From assembly GCF_900104845.1 (NCBI RefSeq), contig NZ_FNSR01000001.1:1488001-1552000 (forward strand): DNA of 64,000 bases, read 5' to 3'. Positions within the stretch are counted from its first letter, which is position 1. Each line of letters starts with the position of its first letter. The notes beneath the pieces were generated by a model, which searched no databases, was not told the origin of the DNA, and saw nothing but the letters and a program-made list of their open reading frames with translations. Below are positions 43,992 to 52,786 of this stretch, in pieces. Made by a program: the position numbers and the translations under genes. Source of the DNA: Paraburkholderia caballeronis (GTDB taxonomy: Bacteria; Pseudomonadota; Gammaproteobacteria; Burkholderiales; Burkholderiaceae).

Positions 43992-44275
43992 GATGAGGAT
44001 GAGCGGTGCGAGTAGTGAGAGCTATGAGACGAATGGGAGCTGTGGTAGGCCATCACTTGACCACTTTGGGTGCGCTTGAGCACGAAATCGTACGCATCGT
44101 CACCGGCCCGAACAGTCAAATTCTGCGGTTCAAGCGCGTGGGCCACGTCGTTCGCCGTTCTGCCCATCTCACGTGGTTCGTGTATCGCGTCCGCAGGAGC
44201 GACCGCAGCGGTCGCATATTCTGTCGCGATCGCGGCGGCAATCGTTCCTACTGGAACTAAGAATTTTCTTTTCAT
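43988..44275 (-). CDS. hxsA: His-Xaa-Ser repeat precursor HxsA
   Basis: A 95-residue precursor. It starts MKRKFLVPVGTIAAAIATEY with a basic, hydrophobic N-terminus that may act as a weak signal or membrane anchor. The middle (VAHALEPQNLTVRAGDDAYD, FVLKRTQSGQV) is the conserved leader-like part. Five tandem His-Xaa-Ser units follow (residues 78-92: three HSS, HYS, HRS) and a polyserine end. The repeat is the predicted target of HxsB and HxsC. The ATG at 44275 follows GAGGGG closely; an upstream in-frame start at 44338 adds 21 residues without a better site. The modification and its purpose are unknown. Confidence 0.88.
   Translation of the reverse strand: MKRKFLVPVGTIAAAIATEYATAAVAPADAIHEPREMGRTANDVAHALEPQNLTVRAGDDAYDFVLKRTQSGQVMAYHSSHSSHSSHYSHRSSSS
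44000..44044 (-). repeat. Five tandem His-Xaa-Ser codon repeats in hxsA
   Basis: The 45-bp stretch encodes HSS-HSS-HSS-HYS-HRS. Codons for His and Ser vary (CAC/CAT; AGC, TCC, TCG, TCT, TCA), so the repeat is kept at the protein level rather than by recent DNA duplication. Confidence 0.85.
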
Positions 44276-44810
44276 GGTCCCCTCTTTCGGTTCGTTTGGT
44301 CTGAACGCTACATGTGTTTCGTCACACGGTTTCCCCACAATTTACGAAAGGGTAGCCGATGCGCAGGCAGTTTGAAAGTAAATTTTGTACTGCGCCGCAG
44401 GGTGTTCATATTCATGCATTTCGCATTGAGTGGCCGTCGGGAGCAAATCACGGAGAGGGAGGCGCACCAATGGTCGACCACGGAAGCTCGCTAGTCAACA
44501 GAGCCGCAGCGATTACCGGCGCTCGGCGAACTTCCGTGTCCGGCCATTTTCTGCCACTCGCCTGAGCCCTGCAGCGGTCACTCGAACGGCCGGTCCGCTC
44601 CGAAATCTGCCCGACGCTCAGCGCGCACTTGTCGAGCAAAAGTGGTCATTCCCCGTGACGCCGTAGTAGCTGGGACATCTCGCTAACATAAGCCGCGCAG
44701 GTCCGCTGCCTAGGCGTCGCCTACTCGCGCACTGCAGAGGCCGACCTCCGCGTTCGCGGAACGAGGGTTGCGCACTGGCCATCGCGGCACTTCAACCCAC
44801 GGAGGAAACC
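44276..44810. other. Intergenic region between the HXS locus and the redox block
   Basis: About 535 bp. The part next to hxsA must hold its promoter; no clear hexamers were fixed. Short frames near 44360-44570 look like chance or decayed sequence. GC rises towards the right, fitting a join between blocks of different origin. Confidence 0.4.
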
Positions 44811-45308
44811 ATGGCATCGCGCAAATCGCTACAAGACCTTTTTGTCCATTCGCTGTCGGATGTCTACAGCGCTGAAAAACAGTTGACGCGGGCGCTCGCG
44901 AAGCTCTCGCGCTCGGCGCAGAACGAGCAGCTATCCGAAGCATTCGAAACCCATCTTCAGGAAACGCACGGCCAGATCGAACGAATCGATCAGGTCGCCG
45001 AGGCCACCGGGTTCAAGCTCAAGCGCATCAAATGCGTCGCGATGGAAGGACTGATCGAGGAGGCGCAGGAACTGATCGAGGAGATCGAAAAAGGGCCAGT
45101 GCTCGATACAGGCCTCATCGGCGCGGCGCAGAAGGTCGAGCATTACGAGATCGCCGCCTACGGCACGCTCTGCGCGCTCGCGAAGCAACTCGGCCAGACG
45201 GAGGCGGCGAAGCTCCTGAAGCAGACGCTCGACGAAGAAAAGGCCACCGACCAGAAGCTGAGCGGCTTCGCCGAGCAGGTCGGCAACCCGCAGGCAAAGG
45301 CGGCGTGA
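44811..45308 (+). CDS. YciF/YciE-type ferritin-like protein (DUF892)
   Basis: A 165-residue four-helix protein of the DUF892 family: [40 protein letters not shown] and [20 protein letters not shown] carry the expected E/H ligands, as do [20 protein letters not shown] and [17 protein letters not shown]. coli YciE and YciF are stress-induced proteins of this fold. The ATG at 44811 follows GGAGGA by 6 nt. The zinc dehydrogenase gene follows after 40 bp, so they likely form a stress operon. Confidence 0.9.
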   Translation: MASRKSLQDLFVHSLSDVYSAEKQLTRALAKLSRSAQNEQLSEAFETHLQETHGQIERIDQVAEATGFKLKRIKCVAMEGLIEEAQELIEEIEKGPVLDTGLIGAAQKVEHYEIAAYGTLCALAKQLGQTEAAKLLKQTLDEEKATDQKLSGFAEQVGNPQAKAA

Positions 45309-45348
45309 CTGGTGCACCCGCGCACCGACCAGTCAAAGGAGAATCCCA

Positions 45349-46518
45349 ATGCGAGCCCTACGTTGGCATGGAAAACACGACATCCGCTGCGACACCGTTC
45401 CCGATCCGGCGATCGAGCATGGCCGCGACGCGATCGTCAAGGTGACGAGTTGCGCGATCTGCGGATCGGATCTGCACTTATACGACGGCCTGATGCCGAC
45501 AATGGAGCGCGGCGACATCCTCGGTCACGAGTTCATGGGCGAAGTCGTCGAGGTCGGCGGCGAGAACCGCGCGCTGAAGGTGGGCGATCGCGTGGTGGTG
45601 CCGTTCACGATCATTTGCGGCGAGTGCGACCAGTGCCGACGCGGCAACTTCTCCGTCTGCGAGCGCACTAATCGCAACAAGGACAAGGCCGACAAGGTGT
45701 TCGGCCATGCCACGGCGGGCTTGTTTGGCTACTCGCATTTGACCGGCGGCTACGCGGGCGGTCAGGCCGAGTATGTGCGCGTGCCGTTCGCCGACGCTAC
45801 GCACGTGAGGATTCCGGACGGCCTGACCGATGAGCAGGTACTGTTTCTTGGCGATATCTTCCCGACCGGCTGGCAGGCGGCCGCGCAGTGCGAGATCGAG
45901 CCGACCGACACCGTCGCGATCTGGGGCGCGGGGCCGGTCGGACAGATGAGCGCGCGCAGTGCCATGCTGCTCGGCGCGAAGCAGGTGATCGTGATCGACC
46001 ATGTGCCAGAGCGTCTTGCGATGGCGCGCGAGAGCGGTGCGATCACCATCGATTTCGACAACGAGAGCGTGCTCGATCGCCTGAAGGAACTGACGGGCGG
46101 CAAGGGGCCGGAGAAGTGCATCGACGCAGTCGGAATGGAGGCCCACGTCACGCGTTCGTTCGATTCGGTTTATGACCGCGTGAAGCAGGCGGTGATGCTC
46201 GAAACCGACCGGCCGCACGTGCTGCGCGAAATGATTTACGTGTGCAGGCCGGCGGGGACGCTATCGATTCCGGGCGTGTACGGCGGGCTGCTCGACAAGA
46301 TTCCGTTCGGCGCGGCCATGAACAAGGGGCTGACGTTTCGCATGGGGCAGACGCACGTGAACCGCTGGACCGACGATCTGCTGAGGCGGATTCAGGAAGG
46401 GCAGATCGATCCGTCGTTCGTCATCACGCACACCGTCGCGCTCGAGGACGGCCCCGGCATGTACAAGACGTTCCGCGACAAGCAGGACGGGTGCATCAAG
46501 GTCGTGTTGAAGCCATAG
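45349..46518 (+). CDS. Zinc-dependent medium-chain dehydrogenase (formaldehyde-dehydrogenase-like)
   Basis: A 389-residue cytosolic oxidoreductase. Zinc ligands: [11 protein letters not shown] (catalytic Cys), [12 protein letters not shown] (GHE) and the structural four-cysteine lobe [20 protein letters not shown]. The NAD-binding Rossmann motif is [20 protein letters not shown], followed by [14 protein letters not shown]. The closest type I can name is glutathione-independent formaldehyde dehydrogenase or related zinc dehydrogenases; the substrate is unknown. Being upstream of formate dehydrogenase, a formaldehyde-to-formate step would make sense, but this is inference. The ATG at 45349 follows AAGGAG by 7 nt. 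Confidence 0.82.
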   Translation: MRALRWHGKHDIRCDTVPDPAIEHGRDAIVKVTSCAICGSDLHLYDGLMPTMERGDILGHEFMGEVVEVGGENRALKVGDRVVVPFTIICGECDQCRRGNFSVCERTNRNKDKADKVFGHATAGLFGYSHLTGGYAGGQAEYVRVPFADATHVRIPDGLTDEQVLFLGDIFPTGWQAAAQCEIEPTDTVAIWGAGPVGQMSARSAMLLGAKQVIVIDHVPERLAMARESGAITIDFDNESVLDRLKELTGGKGPEKCIDAVGMEAHVTRSFDSVYDRVKQAVMLETDRPHVLREMIYVCRPAGTLSIPGVYGGLLDKIPFGAAMNKGLTFRMGQTHVNRWTDDLLRRIQEGQIDPSFVITHTVALEDGPGMYKTFRDKQDGCIKVVLKP

Positions 46519-46702
46519 TGTGGCCGGCTTGCCCGCTTACTTGCCTCCCCGCCCGGATTCGCCGGGTTCCTCACGGGGGCCAGCCGGGTTCTGGCGCCAG
46601 TTGCGCAACGGTGTTCGGGCCACCCGCCGTGCCGGTCGTGCGGGCGGGAACGCTCGATGCTAGAGGCCTTTGGTACGGTCATGTTTTCCCACGCCATCAG
46701 CC

Positions 46703-49700
46703 ATGAACGAATACCAGCTTCCTGCGCTGCCGGCCGCCAAGGCGGTGGCTGAATGCACGGTCGTGCTCGACGGCCATCCGTATCGCGGGCCGGTCGGCAT
46801 GCCGCTGATCGATTTCCTCGCGCGCCACGGCGTGAACCTGCCGCACGTCTGCTATCACCCGTCGCTCGGACCTTTGCAGACCTGCGACGTCTGCTGGGTC
46901 GAAAGCGGCGGCGAACTCGTGCGTTCGTGCTCGCTGCGCGCGGCCGACGGCCTCGTGCTGACCACCGCAACCGACGTGAGCCGGGCGGCGCGCGAAGAGG
47001 GCATGGACCGCCTGCTCGCGAAGCACGAGCTGTACTGCACGGTCTGCGAGCACAACTCGGGCGACTGCACGCTGCACAACACGATGGTCGACATGCGCCT
47101 TCCCGTGCAGCGTTATCCCTACCAGCGCAAGCCCTACGATAAGGACGAGACGAACCCGTTCTATACCTACGATCCCGACCAGTGCATTCTGTGCGGGCGC
47201 TGTGTCGAGGCATGCCAGAACGTCGAGGTCAACGAGACCTTGTCGATCGATTTCACAGAGGAGCATCCGCGCGTGCGCTGGGACGGCGGCAAGCCGATCC
47301 ACGAATCGAGTTGCGTGAGCTGCGGGCATTGCGTGACCGTGTGTCCGTGCAACGCGCTGCTCGAACGCACGATGCAGCCCGACGCCGGCCCGTTCACCGC
47401 GCTGCCGCAGCCGCTCAAACGGAAGGCCATCGATCTCGTGAAGTCGTGGGAAAGCACGATCGGCGCGCGGCCGATCGCGGCGCTGTCGGTGATCGACATG
47501 CACTGGCGGCAGCCCGAGATTCGCCGCACGAAAACGGTGTGTACCTACTGCGGCGTCGGCTGTTCGTTCGAGATGTGGACGCGCGATCGCCAGTTGCTAA
47601 AGGTACAGCCGGTGGCCGACGCGCCCGCGAACGGCATTTCCACCTGTGTGAAGGGCAAGTTCGGCTGGGACTTCATCAACGATCCGCAGCGGCTCACGAC
47701 GCCGCTGATCCGCGAGGACGGCCGCTTTCGCGAAGCAAGCTGGGACGAAGCGCTCGACCTCGTGGCGCGGCGCCTGATCGAGATTCGCGACCGCCACGGC
47801 CCGGACAGCATCGGCTTCATCGGATCGAGCAAGGCGAGCAACGAGGAAGCGTATTTGACGCAGAAAATCGCGCGCCTCGTGATCGGCACGAACAACGTCG
47901 ACAACTCGTCGCGCTACTGCCAGAACCCGGCCACGATGGGCCTGTTTCGCACGGTCGGCTACGGCGGCGACGCGGGCACCATCGACGATCTGCAAAAGGC
48001 CGATCTCGTCGTGATCGTCGGCAGCAACACGGCGGAGAATCATCCGGTCATCGCCTCGCGGCTCAAGGCCGCGCGCAAGCATCGCGGCCAGCAGTCGATC
48101 GTGTTCGATACGCGCCGTCATGAAATGGCCGAGCGCGCCGATCTTTATCTCGAACCGCGCGCGAGCACCGATCTCGTCTGGGCGAGCGCATTCGCGCGCT
48201 ATATGTTCGATCACGGCTACGCGGACCGCGAGTTCCTCGCGCAGCGCGTGAGCAACGTCGAGGCGTACCGGCGCTCGCTCGAACCGTTCACGATGGCGTT
48301 CGCCGCGCGCGTGACGGGTATCGACGAGGCGCGGCTGACCGAGGCGGCCGAGCGCATCGGCCGGGCGCGCAGCGTCTGCATCGTCTGGGCGATGGGCATC
48401 ACGCAGCACACGCATGGGGCGGACACCAGCACCGCGTTGTCGAACCTGCTGCTCGTGACGGGCAACTATGGGCGGCCCGGCACCGGCGGATTTCCGATGC
48501 GCGGCCACAACAACGTGCAGGGCGCGAGCGATTTCGGCTGCCTGAAAGACGTCTATCCGGGCTACGAGAAAGTGACCGACGCGGCGATGCGCGAGAAGTG
48601 GGCGCGCGCCTGGGGCGTGGCGCCCGAGGCGCTGTCGAACCGGCCCGGCGCGGACAATTTCCTGATGGTCGAGGAAGCGGCGCAAAAGCGCGTGCGGGCG
48701 ATGTTCGTGATCGGCGAGGAAACCGCGTTTTCCGACTCGGACACCGAGAACGTGCATCGCGCGTTCGAATCGCTCGACTTCATGGTCGTGCAGGACCTGT
48801 TCTTCAGCCGCACCGCGGAGTTCGCGGACGTCGTGCTGCCCGGCTGCCCGAGCACCGAGAAGGACGGCACGTTCGTGAACACCGAACGGCGCATCCAGCG
48901 CTTTTACGAGGTGATGCCGCCGCTCGGCGAGAGCCGCCCGGACTGGCGCATCTTGACCGATCTCGCCGCGCGGATGGGGCACGCGTGGGGCTACACGCAT
49001 CCGTCGCAGATCATGGCCGAATGCGCGTCGATTGCGAAGATCTTCAAGGGCGTGAGCTACGAACGGCTCGAAGGGTGGAAATCGCTATGCTGGCCCGTCG
49101 ACGAAAACGGGCACGACACGCCGCTGCTCTACACCGACCGCTTCCACACCGACGACGGCCGCGCGACGCTGTATCCGCTCGAATGGAAAGCGCCGGCCGA
49201 AAAAGCGGACACCGAATACGACCTCACGCTCGACAACGGCCGCATGCTCGAACAGTTCCAGGGCAATAACCAGACCGGGCGCGGCACCCGGTTGTGGTCG
49301 AGCGCGCCGGAGTGGTTCGTCGAGGTGAGTCCCGAACTGGCGCGCGAACGAGGTATCGAGGACGGCGCGTGGGTGCGTGTGAGTTCGCGGCGCGGCTCGG
49401 TCGAACTGCGCGCGCTCGTGACCGGGCGGGTGAGCGGCCGCACGCTGTTCGTGCCGATCCATCAGGGCAAGCCCGGCGTGAACGAGTTGACCGGCGAGCA
49501 TCACGACCCGGACGTCAACACGCCCGCGTACAAGGAAACGGCGGTGCGCCTCGACGTGCTGCCGCGCCGCCATGGCGCGCCGCCGCTACCGCGCAACAAC
49601 TTCCGCAATGGGCAGCGTACGCCGAACGCCGGCGTCGATGCGCACGTGAAGTGGGCGCGCGAGGACTACGCGCCGCCGCCCGAGCACAGCCCTCATCCGG

Positions 49701-49711
49701 AGCGATGCTGA
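46703..49711 (+). CDS. Molybdopterin-dependent formate dehydrogenase, alpha subunit
   Basis: A 1002-residue enzyme. An N-terminal plant-type 2Fe-2S domain (Cys50, Cys61, Cys64, Cys76), a His-Cys3 cluster region (YCTVCEHNSGDC) and two 4Fe-4S ferredoxin motifs (CILCGRCVEAC, CVSCGHCVTVC) come before the molybdopterin part, which starts with the 4Fe-4S site CTYCGVGCSFEMWTRD. The metal-ligand position has cysteine rather than selenocysteine (Cys406 in NSSRYCQNPATMG). The C-terminal dinucleotide domain has LDNGRMLEQFQGNNQTGRG. It resembles the YjgC/YrhE-type soluble enzyme, probably NAD-linked through a missing partner. The ATG at 46703 is preferred over 46670. It is coupled (TGATG) to a DUF1641 gene. 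Confidence 0.88.
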   Translation: MNEYQLPALPAAKAVAECTVVLDGHPYRGPVGMPLIDFLARHGVNLPHVCYHPSLGPLQTCDVCWVESGGELVRSCSLRAADGLVLTTATDVSRAAREEGMDRLLAKHELYCTVCEHNSGDCTLHNTMVDMRLPVQRYPYQRKPYDKDETNPFYTYDPDQCILCGRCVEACQNVEVNETLSIDFTEEHPRVRWDGGKPIHESSCVSCGHCVTVCPCNALLERTMQPDAGPFTALPQPLKRKAIDLVKSWESTIGARPIAALSVIDMHWRQPEIRRTKTVCTYCGVGCSFEMWTRDRQLLKVQPVADAPANGISTCVKGKFGWDFINDPQRLTTPLIREDGRFREASWDEALDLVARRLIEIRDRHGPDSIGFIGSSKASNEEAYLTQKIARLVIGTNNVDNSSRYCQNPATMGLFRTVGYGGDAGTIDDLQKADLVVIVGSNTAENHPVIASRLKAARKHRGQQSIVFDTRRHEMAERADLYLEPRASTDLVWASAFARYMFDHGYADREFLAQRVSNVEAYRRSLEPFTMAFAARVTGIDEARLTEAAERIGRARSVCIVWAMGITQHTHGADTSTALSNLLLVTGNYGRPGTGGFPMRGHNNVQGASDFGCLKDVYPGYEKVTDAAMREKWARAWGVAPEALSNRPGADNFLMVEEAAQKRVRAMFVIGEETAFSDSDTENVHRAFESLDFMVVQDLFFSRTAEFADVVLPGCPSTEKDGTFVNTERRIQRFYEVMPPLGESRPDWRILTDLAARMGHAWGYTHPSQIMAECASIAKIFKGVSYERLEGWKSLCWPVDENGHDTPLLYTDRFHTDDGRATLYPLEWKAPAEKADTEYDLTLDNGRMLEQFQGNNQTGRGTRLWSSAPEWFVEVSPELARERGIEDGAWVRVSSRRGSVELRALVTGRVSGRTLFVPIHQGKPGVNELTGEHHDPDVNTPAYKETAVRLDVLPRRHGAPPLPRNNFRNGQRTPNAGVDAHVKWAREDYAPPPEHSPHPERC

Positions 49712-50211
49712 TGGCCGAGCCGATCGAATGGAAGGTGAAGCAGGCCGCGCCGGTGGAACCGGACGCGCACGAAGCGCTGGAGCGTTTGCTGCAGAGCCTG
49801 CACGAGCATGGCGTGCTGCGCTTCGCGAACGATGTCGTCTGCTCGCAGACGAAGATCGCCGAAGTGCTGGTGGACGGATTAAGCCGCGAGGGCGCGCTGA
49901 ACGCGGTGCAGAACATCGCCGCGCTGCTGATAGCGTTGTCGCGGATTCCGCCGGATCGGTTTTACAAGCTCGCGAGCGCGTTCGCGGCGGCGGTGGACGC
50001 GATGTCGGGGCCGCACGGGCGCGAGCAGCCAGGCGAACAACACGACGCGGCCGCGCCCGGCGTGCGCGGCGTCTATCGAATGCTGCACGACGACGACCTG
50101 TGGCGCGCGCTCGGTCCGCTCGCCGAGGCGGTCAAGACCTTCGCGGAACGGCTCGATCGCGACATTCCCAATCCGATTTCGGATTTCAGCGGGAAGCAAG
50201 GCGGGACCTGA
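49711..50211 (+). CDS. DUF1641 protein, formate dehydrogenase partner
   Basis: A 166-residue protein with a DUF1641 core: HEALERLLQSLHEHGVLRFA, AEVLVDGLSREGALNAVQNI, AALLIALSRIPPDRFYKLAS. In many genomes this gene adjoins a YjgC-type formate dehydrogenase, and a subunit or maturation role is presumed. The ATG at 49711 overlaps the dehydrogenase stop and has GGAG 8 nt upstream; an ATG two codons earlier has poor spacing. It converges with the triheme cytochrome gene after 18 bp. Confidence 0.85.
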   Translation: MAEPIEWKVKQAAPVEPDAHEALERLLQSLHEHGVLRFANDVVCSQTKIAEVLVDGLSREGALNAVQNIAALLIALSRIPPDRFYKLASAFAAAVDAMSGPHGREQPGEQHDAAAPGVRGVYRMLHDDDLWRALGPLAEAVKTFAERLDRDIPNPISDFSGKQGGT

Positions 50212-50229
50212 TGGGAGCCTCGTGCGTGC

Positions 50230-51525
50230 CTATTTGTGCAGCGTGCCGCGCATCGTGCTTACGTCGTTCGCGGTGACCGGTTGCGCGTCATTGCCCCACG
50301 CGCCGCGTATGTAGGTGAGCGACTGGGCCATCTGCACGTCGGTCAGCACGCCGGCAAACGCGGGCATTTGCGTGCGCGGCGGCCCGGTGAGTGTCGACGG
50401 GCTATTGCCGCCTTCCACGAGCAGACGGATCAGCGACGTCGTGTCCCCGGTCAGCACCGACGGGTTGCCGGCGAGCGCGGGAAACGCCGGCAATGCGCCC
50501 TTGCCGTCGTGGCCGTGGCAACGCGCACAGAAGCCGCGATAGACCCGATAGCCGAGCGATTGCGCATCGGAAACACGGTTGCCGTTTTGCGCGGAGCGGT
50601 TCGTGTCCCTCTCGGGTGTGTACCCGCCATAAGGCTGCCGCGCCGGCAGCGACTTCAGGTAATACGCGATGGCGGACGCATCGACGTCGGTCAGATACTG
50701 GGTGCTGTCCTCGATCTGCTCGACCATGCTGCCGTAGGCGAGCGCGCCGCTGCCGTGGCCCGTTTTCAGGAACGCGGCGATGTCCGCTTCGCTCATGCGT
50801 CCGAGGCCCGAACCGGGGTCACCGGTGAGGTTCGGCGCGAACCAGTGGTCGTTGATGCCGCCGGCGAGAAACGACGCCGAGGTCTCGTCGTGGCCCTTTT
50901 CCTGGTAGGCGGGGCCGCGCGGCGTATGGCACGCGCCGCAATGTCCTGCGCCTTGCACTAGATATGCGCCACGGTTCCATTGCGCGTCGCGTCCGGGTTT
51001 CGGCGCATACGGATGGCCGGGCACGAAAATCCATTGCCAGAAACGCAGCGCCCAGCGCTGGTTGAACGGAAACGCGACGTCCGATGGCGGCGTTGGCTTC
51101 GCGACCGGCGGTACGTCATGCATGATGTACGCGTAAAGCGCGGCGACGTCGTCATCCGAAAGTTTCGAGAAGGAAACATACGGCATGGCCGGGTAAAGCC
51201 GCTTGCCGCCGCGCGCGACGCCGTGTCGGATCGCGCGTTCGAAATCGGACAGCTTATAGGCACCGATGCCGTAGCGTGGATCGGGCGTGATGTTGCTCGT
51301 GACGATCGTGCCGAACGGCGAGCCCATACCGAGGCCGCCGGCCCAAGGCACGCCGTGCTCGGGTGCGGTGTGGCAGCCTGCGCAGTCGGCGGCCTTCGCG
51401 ACATAGGCGCCGCGCGCGAGCAATGCGGCCGATGGAGGCGATGGAGGCGAGGCGTGCGCCGATGCTGCGGCCGTGGCGGTTATGAGGGCGGCCACCGCGC
51501 CCACGACGACGAGATAGTGCTTCAT
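50230..51525 (-). CDS. Triheme membrane-associated cytochrome c
   Basis: A 431-residue secreted cytochrome with signal peptide VVVGAVAALITATAAASAHA and three CxxCH heme sites: ADCAGCHTAPEHG, GHCGACHTPRGPA and GFCARCHGHDGKG. It has the size and order of alcohol or gluconate dehydrogenase cytochrome subunits (AdhB-like). No partner dehydrogenase adjoins it here; it is at the end of the oxidase cluster (4-nt overlap with the CtaG gene), so it may donate electrons to that oxidase. The ATG at 51525 precedes MKHYLVVVG. Confidence 0.88.
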   Translation of the reverse strand: MKHYLVVVGAVAALITATAAASAHASPPSPPSAALLARGAYVAKAADCAGCHTAPEHGVPWAGGLGMGSPFGTIVTSNITPDPRYGIGAYKLSDFERAIRHGVARGGKRLYPAMPYVSFSKLSDDDVAALYAYIMHDVPPVAKPTPPSDVAFPFNQRWALRFWQWIFVPGHPYAPKPGRDAQWNRGAYLVQGAGHCGACHTPRGPAYQEKGHDETSASFLAGGINDHWFAPNLTGDPGSGLGRMSEADIAAFLKTGHGSGALAYGSMVEQIEDSTQYLTDVDASAIAYYLKSLPARQPYGGYTPERDTNRSAQNGNRVSDAQSLGYRVYRGFCARCHGHDGKGALPAFPALAGNPSVLTGDTTSLIRLLVEGGNSPSTLTGPPRTQMPAFAGVLTDVQMAQSLTYIRGAWGNDAQPVTANDVSTMRGTLHK

Positions 51526-52466
51526 TGCACGCTGCTCCCGCGTGCCGCCGCATCGCGGTCGGCCAGCCACGGGGCGGGCGTACCCATCAGCCATCGCGCG
51601 CAAACGGCAAGCGCACCGATCAGGTACGCCAGCGCACCCGGCACCCACATGATGAGCCCGCCGAGCTGCTGGTCGCGCAGCGGATTGAGCCCGAGCGAAC
51701 TGGTCGGCTCCACATACGACGGATACCAGAGCGCCGGCGCGAGCGTGATCAGCGCGCCGAGCGCGCTCGTGTGCACCATCGTCGTGAACAGCAACAGCAT
51801 CGCGCGGCCGCCGTCGCGCCGCTGGCCGCCTTCGCCGAATATTGCCCACCAGAACAGCAGCGCGGTGATCAGAAAGCTCGCATGTTGCAGCGTATGGACG
51901 GCCGGGTTCGCGAGCGCCGCGTCGAACAGCATCGGCGCGTGCCATGCCCACAGCGCCGCCGCGTGCAGCACCCATGCGGCGACGGGCGCGCTAATCGAGC
52001 CCCAAGCCGCGCCGAACGCGCGCGCGCGCACGATCGCGCCGACCGCCTTGCGCGCGCCGCGCGGCAGCGCCCACAACCAGACGCTGGCCGGTCTGCCGAG
52101 TACGCACAGCGGGGCGGCGATGAGCATCATCGTTTCGTGCTGAACCATGTGCGCGGAAAACAGCAGCGCGCCGAGCGTGTCGAGCGGCGAGACGAGCGCG
52201 GCCGCGAGCGCGAGCCAGCCACCGAGAAACAGGGCGAGCCGCGTTCGTCGCCCGGCGCGGTCGTGCTCGCCGCGTCGCTGCAGGCGCGCGTAGCCGATCA
52301 GATACGCTACGAGGCTCGCGGCAAGCAGCGCGACGACCCAGGGCGTGAACGTCCATTCGAGGCGCGGCGCGGCGAGTTCGTCGGGTGTGAGCACATGCGC
52401 GTCGGCGTTCGGTGTGAGCAGCAGCCACGCGGCGAGCGCGTTCAGTAGCAGGGTGACAGGAGCCAT
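51522..52466 (-). CDS. CtaG-type cytochrome oxidase assembly protein
   Basis: A 314-residue inner-membrane protein of the caa3-CtaG family with a cleavable-like first segment (LLLNALAAWLLLTPNADAHV) and seven or so helices: TFTPWVVALLAASLVAYLIG, ALFLGGWLALAAALVSPLDT, LFSAHMVQHETMMLIAAPLC (the HMxQH motif), LHAAALWAWHAPMLFDAALA and HTLQHASFLITALLFWWAIF. It would help insert copper into the neighbouring oxidase. Its start overlaps the upstream small gene by 25 nt and its end overlaps the cytochrome c gene. Confidence 0.87.
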   Translation of the reverse strand: MAPVTLLLNALAAWLLLTPNADAHVLTPDELAAPRLEWTFTPWVVALLAASLVAYLIGYARLQRRGEHDRAGRRTRLALFLGGWLALAAALVSPLDTLGALLFSAHMVQHETMMLIAAPLCVLGRPASVWLWALPRGARKAVGAIVRARAFGAAWGSISAPVAAWVLHAAALWAWHAPMLFDAALANPAVHTLQHASFLITALLFWWAIFGEGGQRRDGGRAMLLLFTTMVHTSALGALITLAPALWYPSYVEPTSSLGLNPLRDQQLGGLIMWVPGALAYLIGALAVCARWLMGTPAPWLADRDAAARGSSVQ

Positions 52467-52768
52467 TGCGGAAACCACATCGTCAACTGGATGAGCAGGG
52501 AGAGCGCGCCGACCCACGTCGCCGCGCACGCGAGCATCGCGGCGCGCGCGCGGCGCGCCGGGTCGTCGGCGTGAGGCGGAATCAGCGAGCGCCACCGCCG
52601 CCAGGCGAGCCACGCGATGGCCGCCGAGAACAGCACGCCGAACGCGCTCAACGCCGCGAGCGGCCACGCGGCTTGACGCGCGCAGGCGACATGCACCAGC
52701 GCGTAGTTCGCGGCCTGAACGGCCAGGACGAGCGCTGGCGCGGCGAGAAGCGCGAGCCATGTATTCAT
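52442..52768 (-). CDS. Small membrane protein of the oxidase cluster
   Basis: A 108-residue protein with three hydrophobic segments: LLAAPALVLAVQAANYALVH, WPLAALSAFGVLFSAAIAWL and MLACAATWVGALSLLIQLTM. It sits between the subunit I/III gene (18 bp upstream) and ctaG (25-nt overlap). Position suggests a small oxidase subunit IV or assembly factor; no named family was recognised. Confidence 0.7.
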   Translation of the reverse strand: MNTWLALLAAPALVLAVQAANYALVHVACARQAAWPLAALSAFGVLFSAAIAWLAWRRWRSLIPPHADDPARRARAAMLACAATWVGALSLLIQLTMWFPQWLLSPCY

Positions 52769-52786
52769 CCGCGCGATCCTCCCTGT

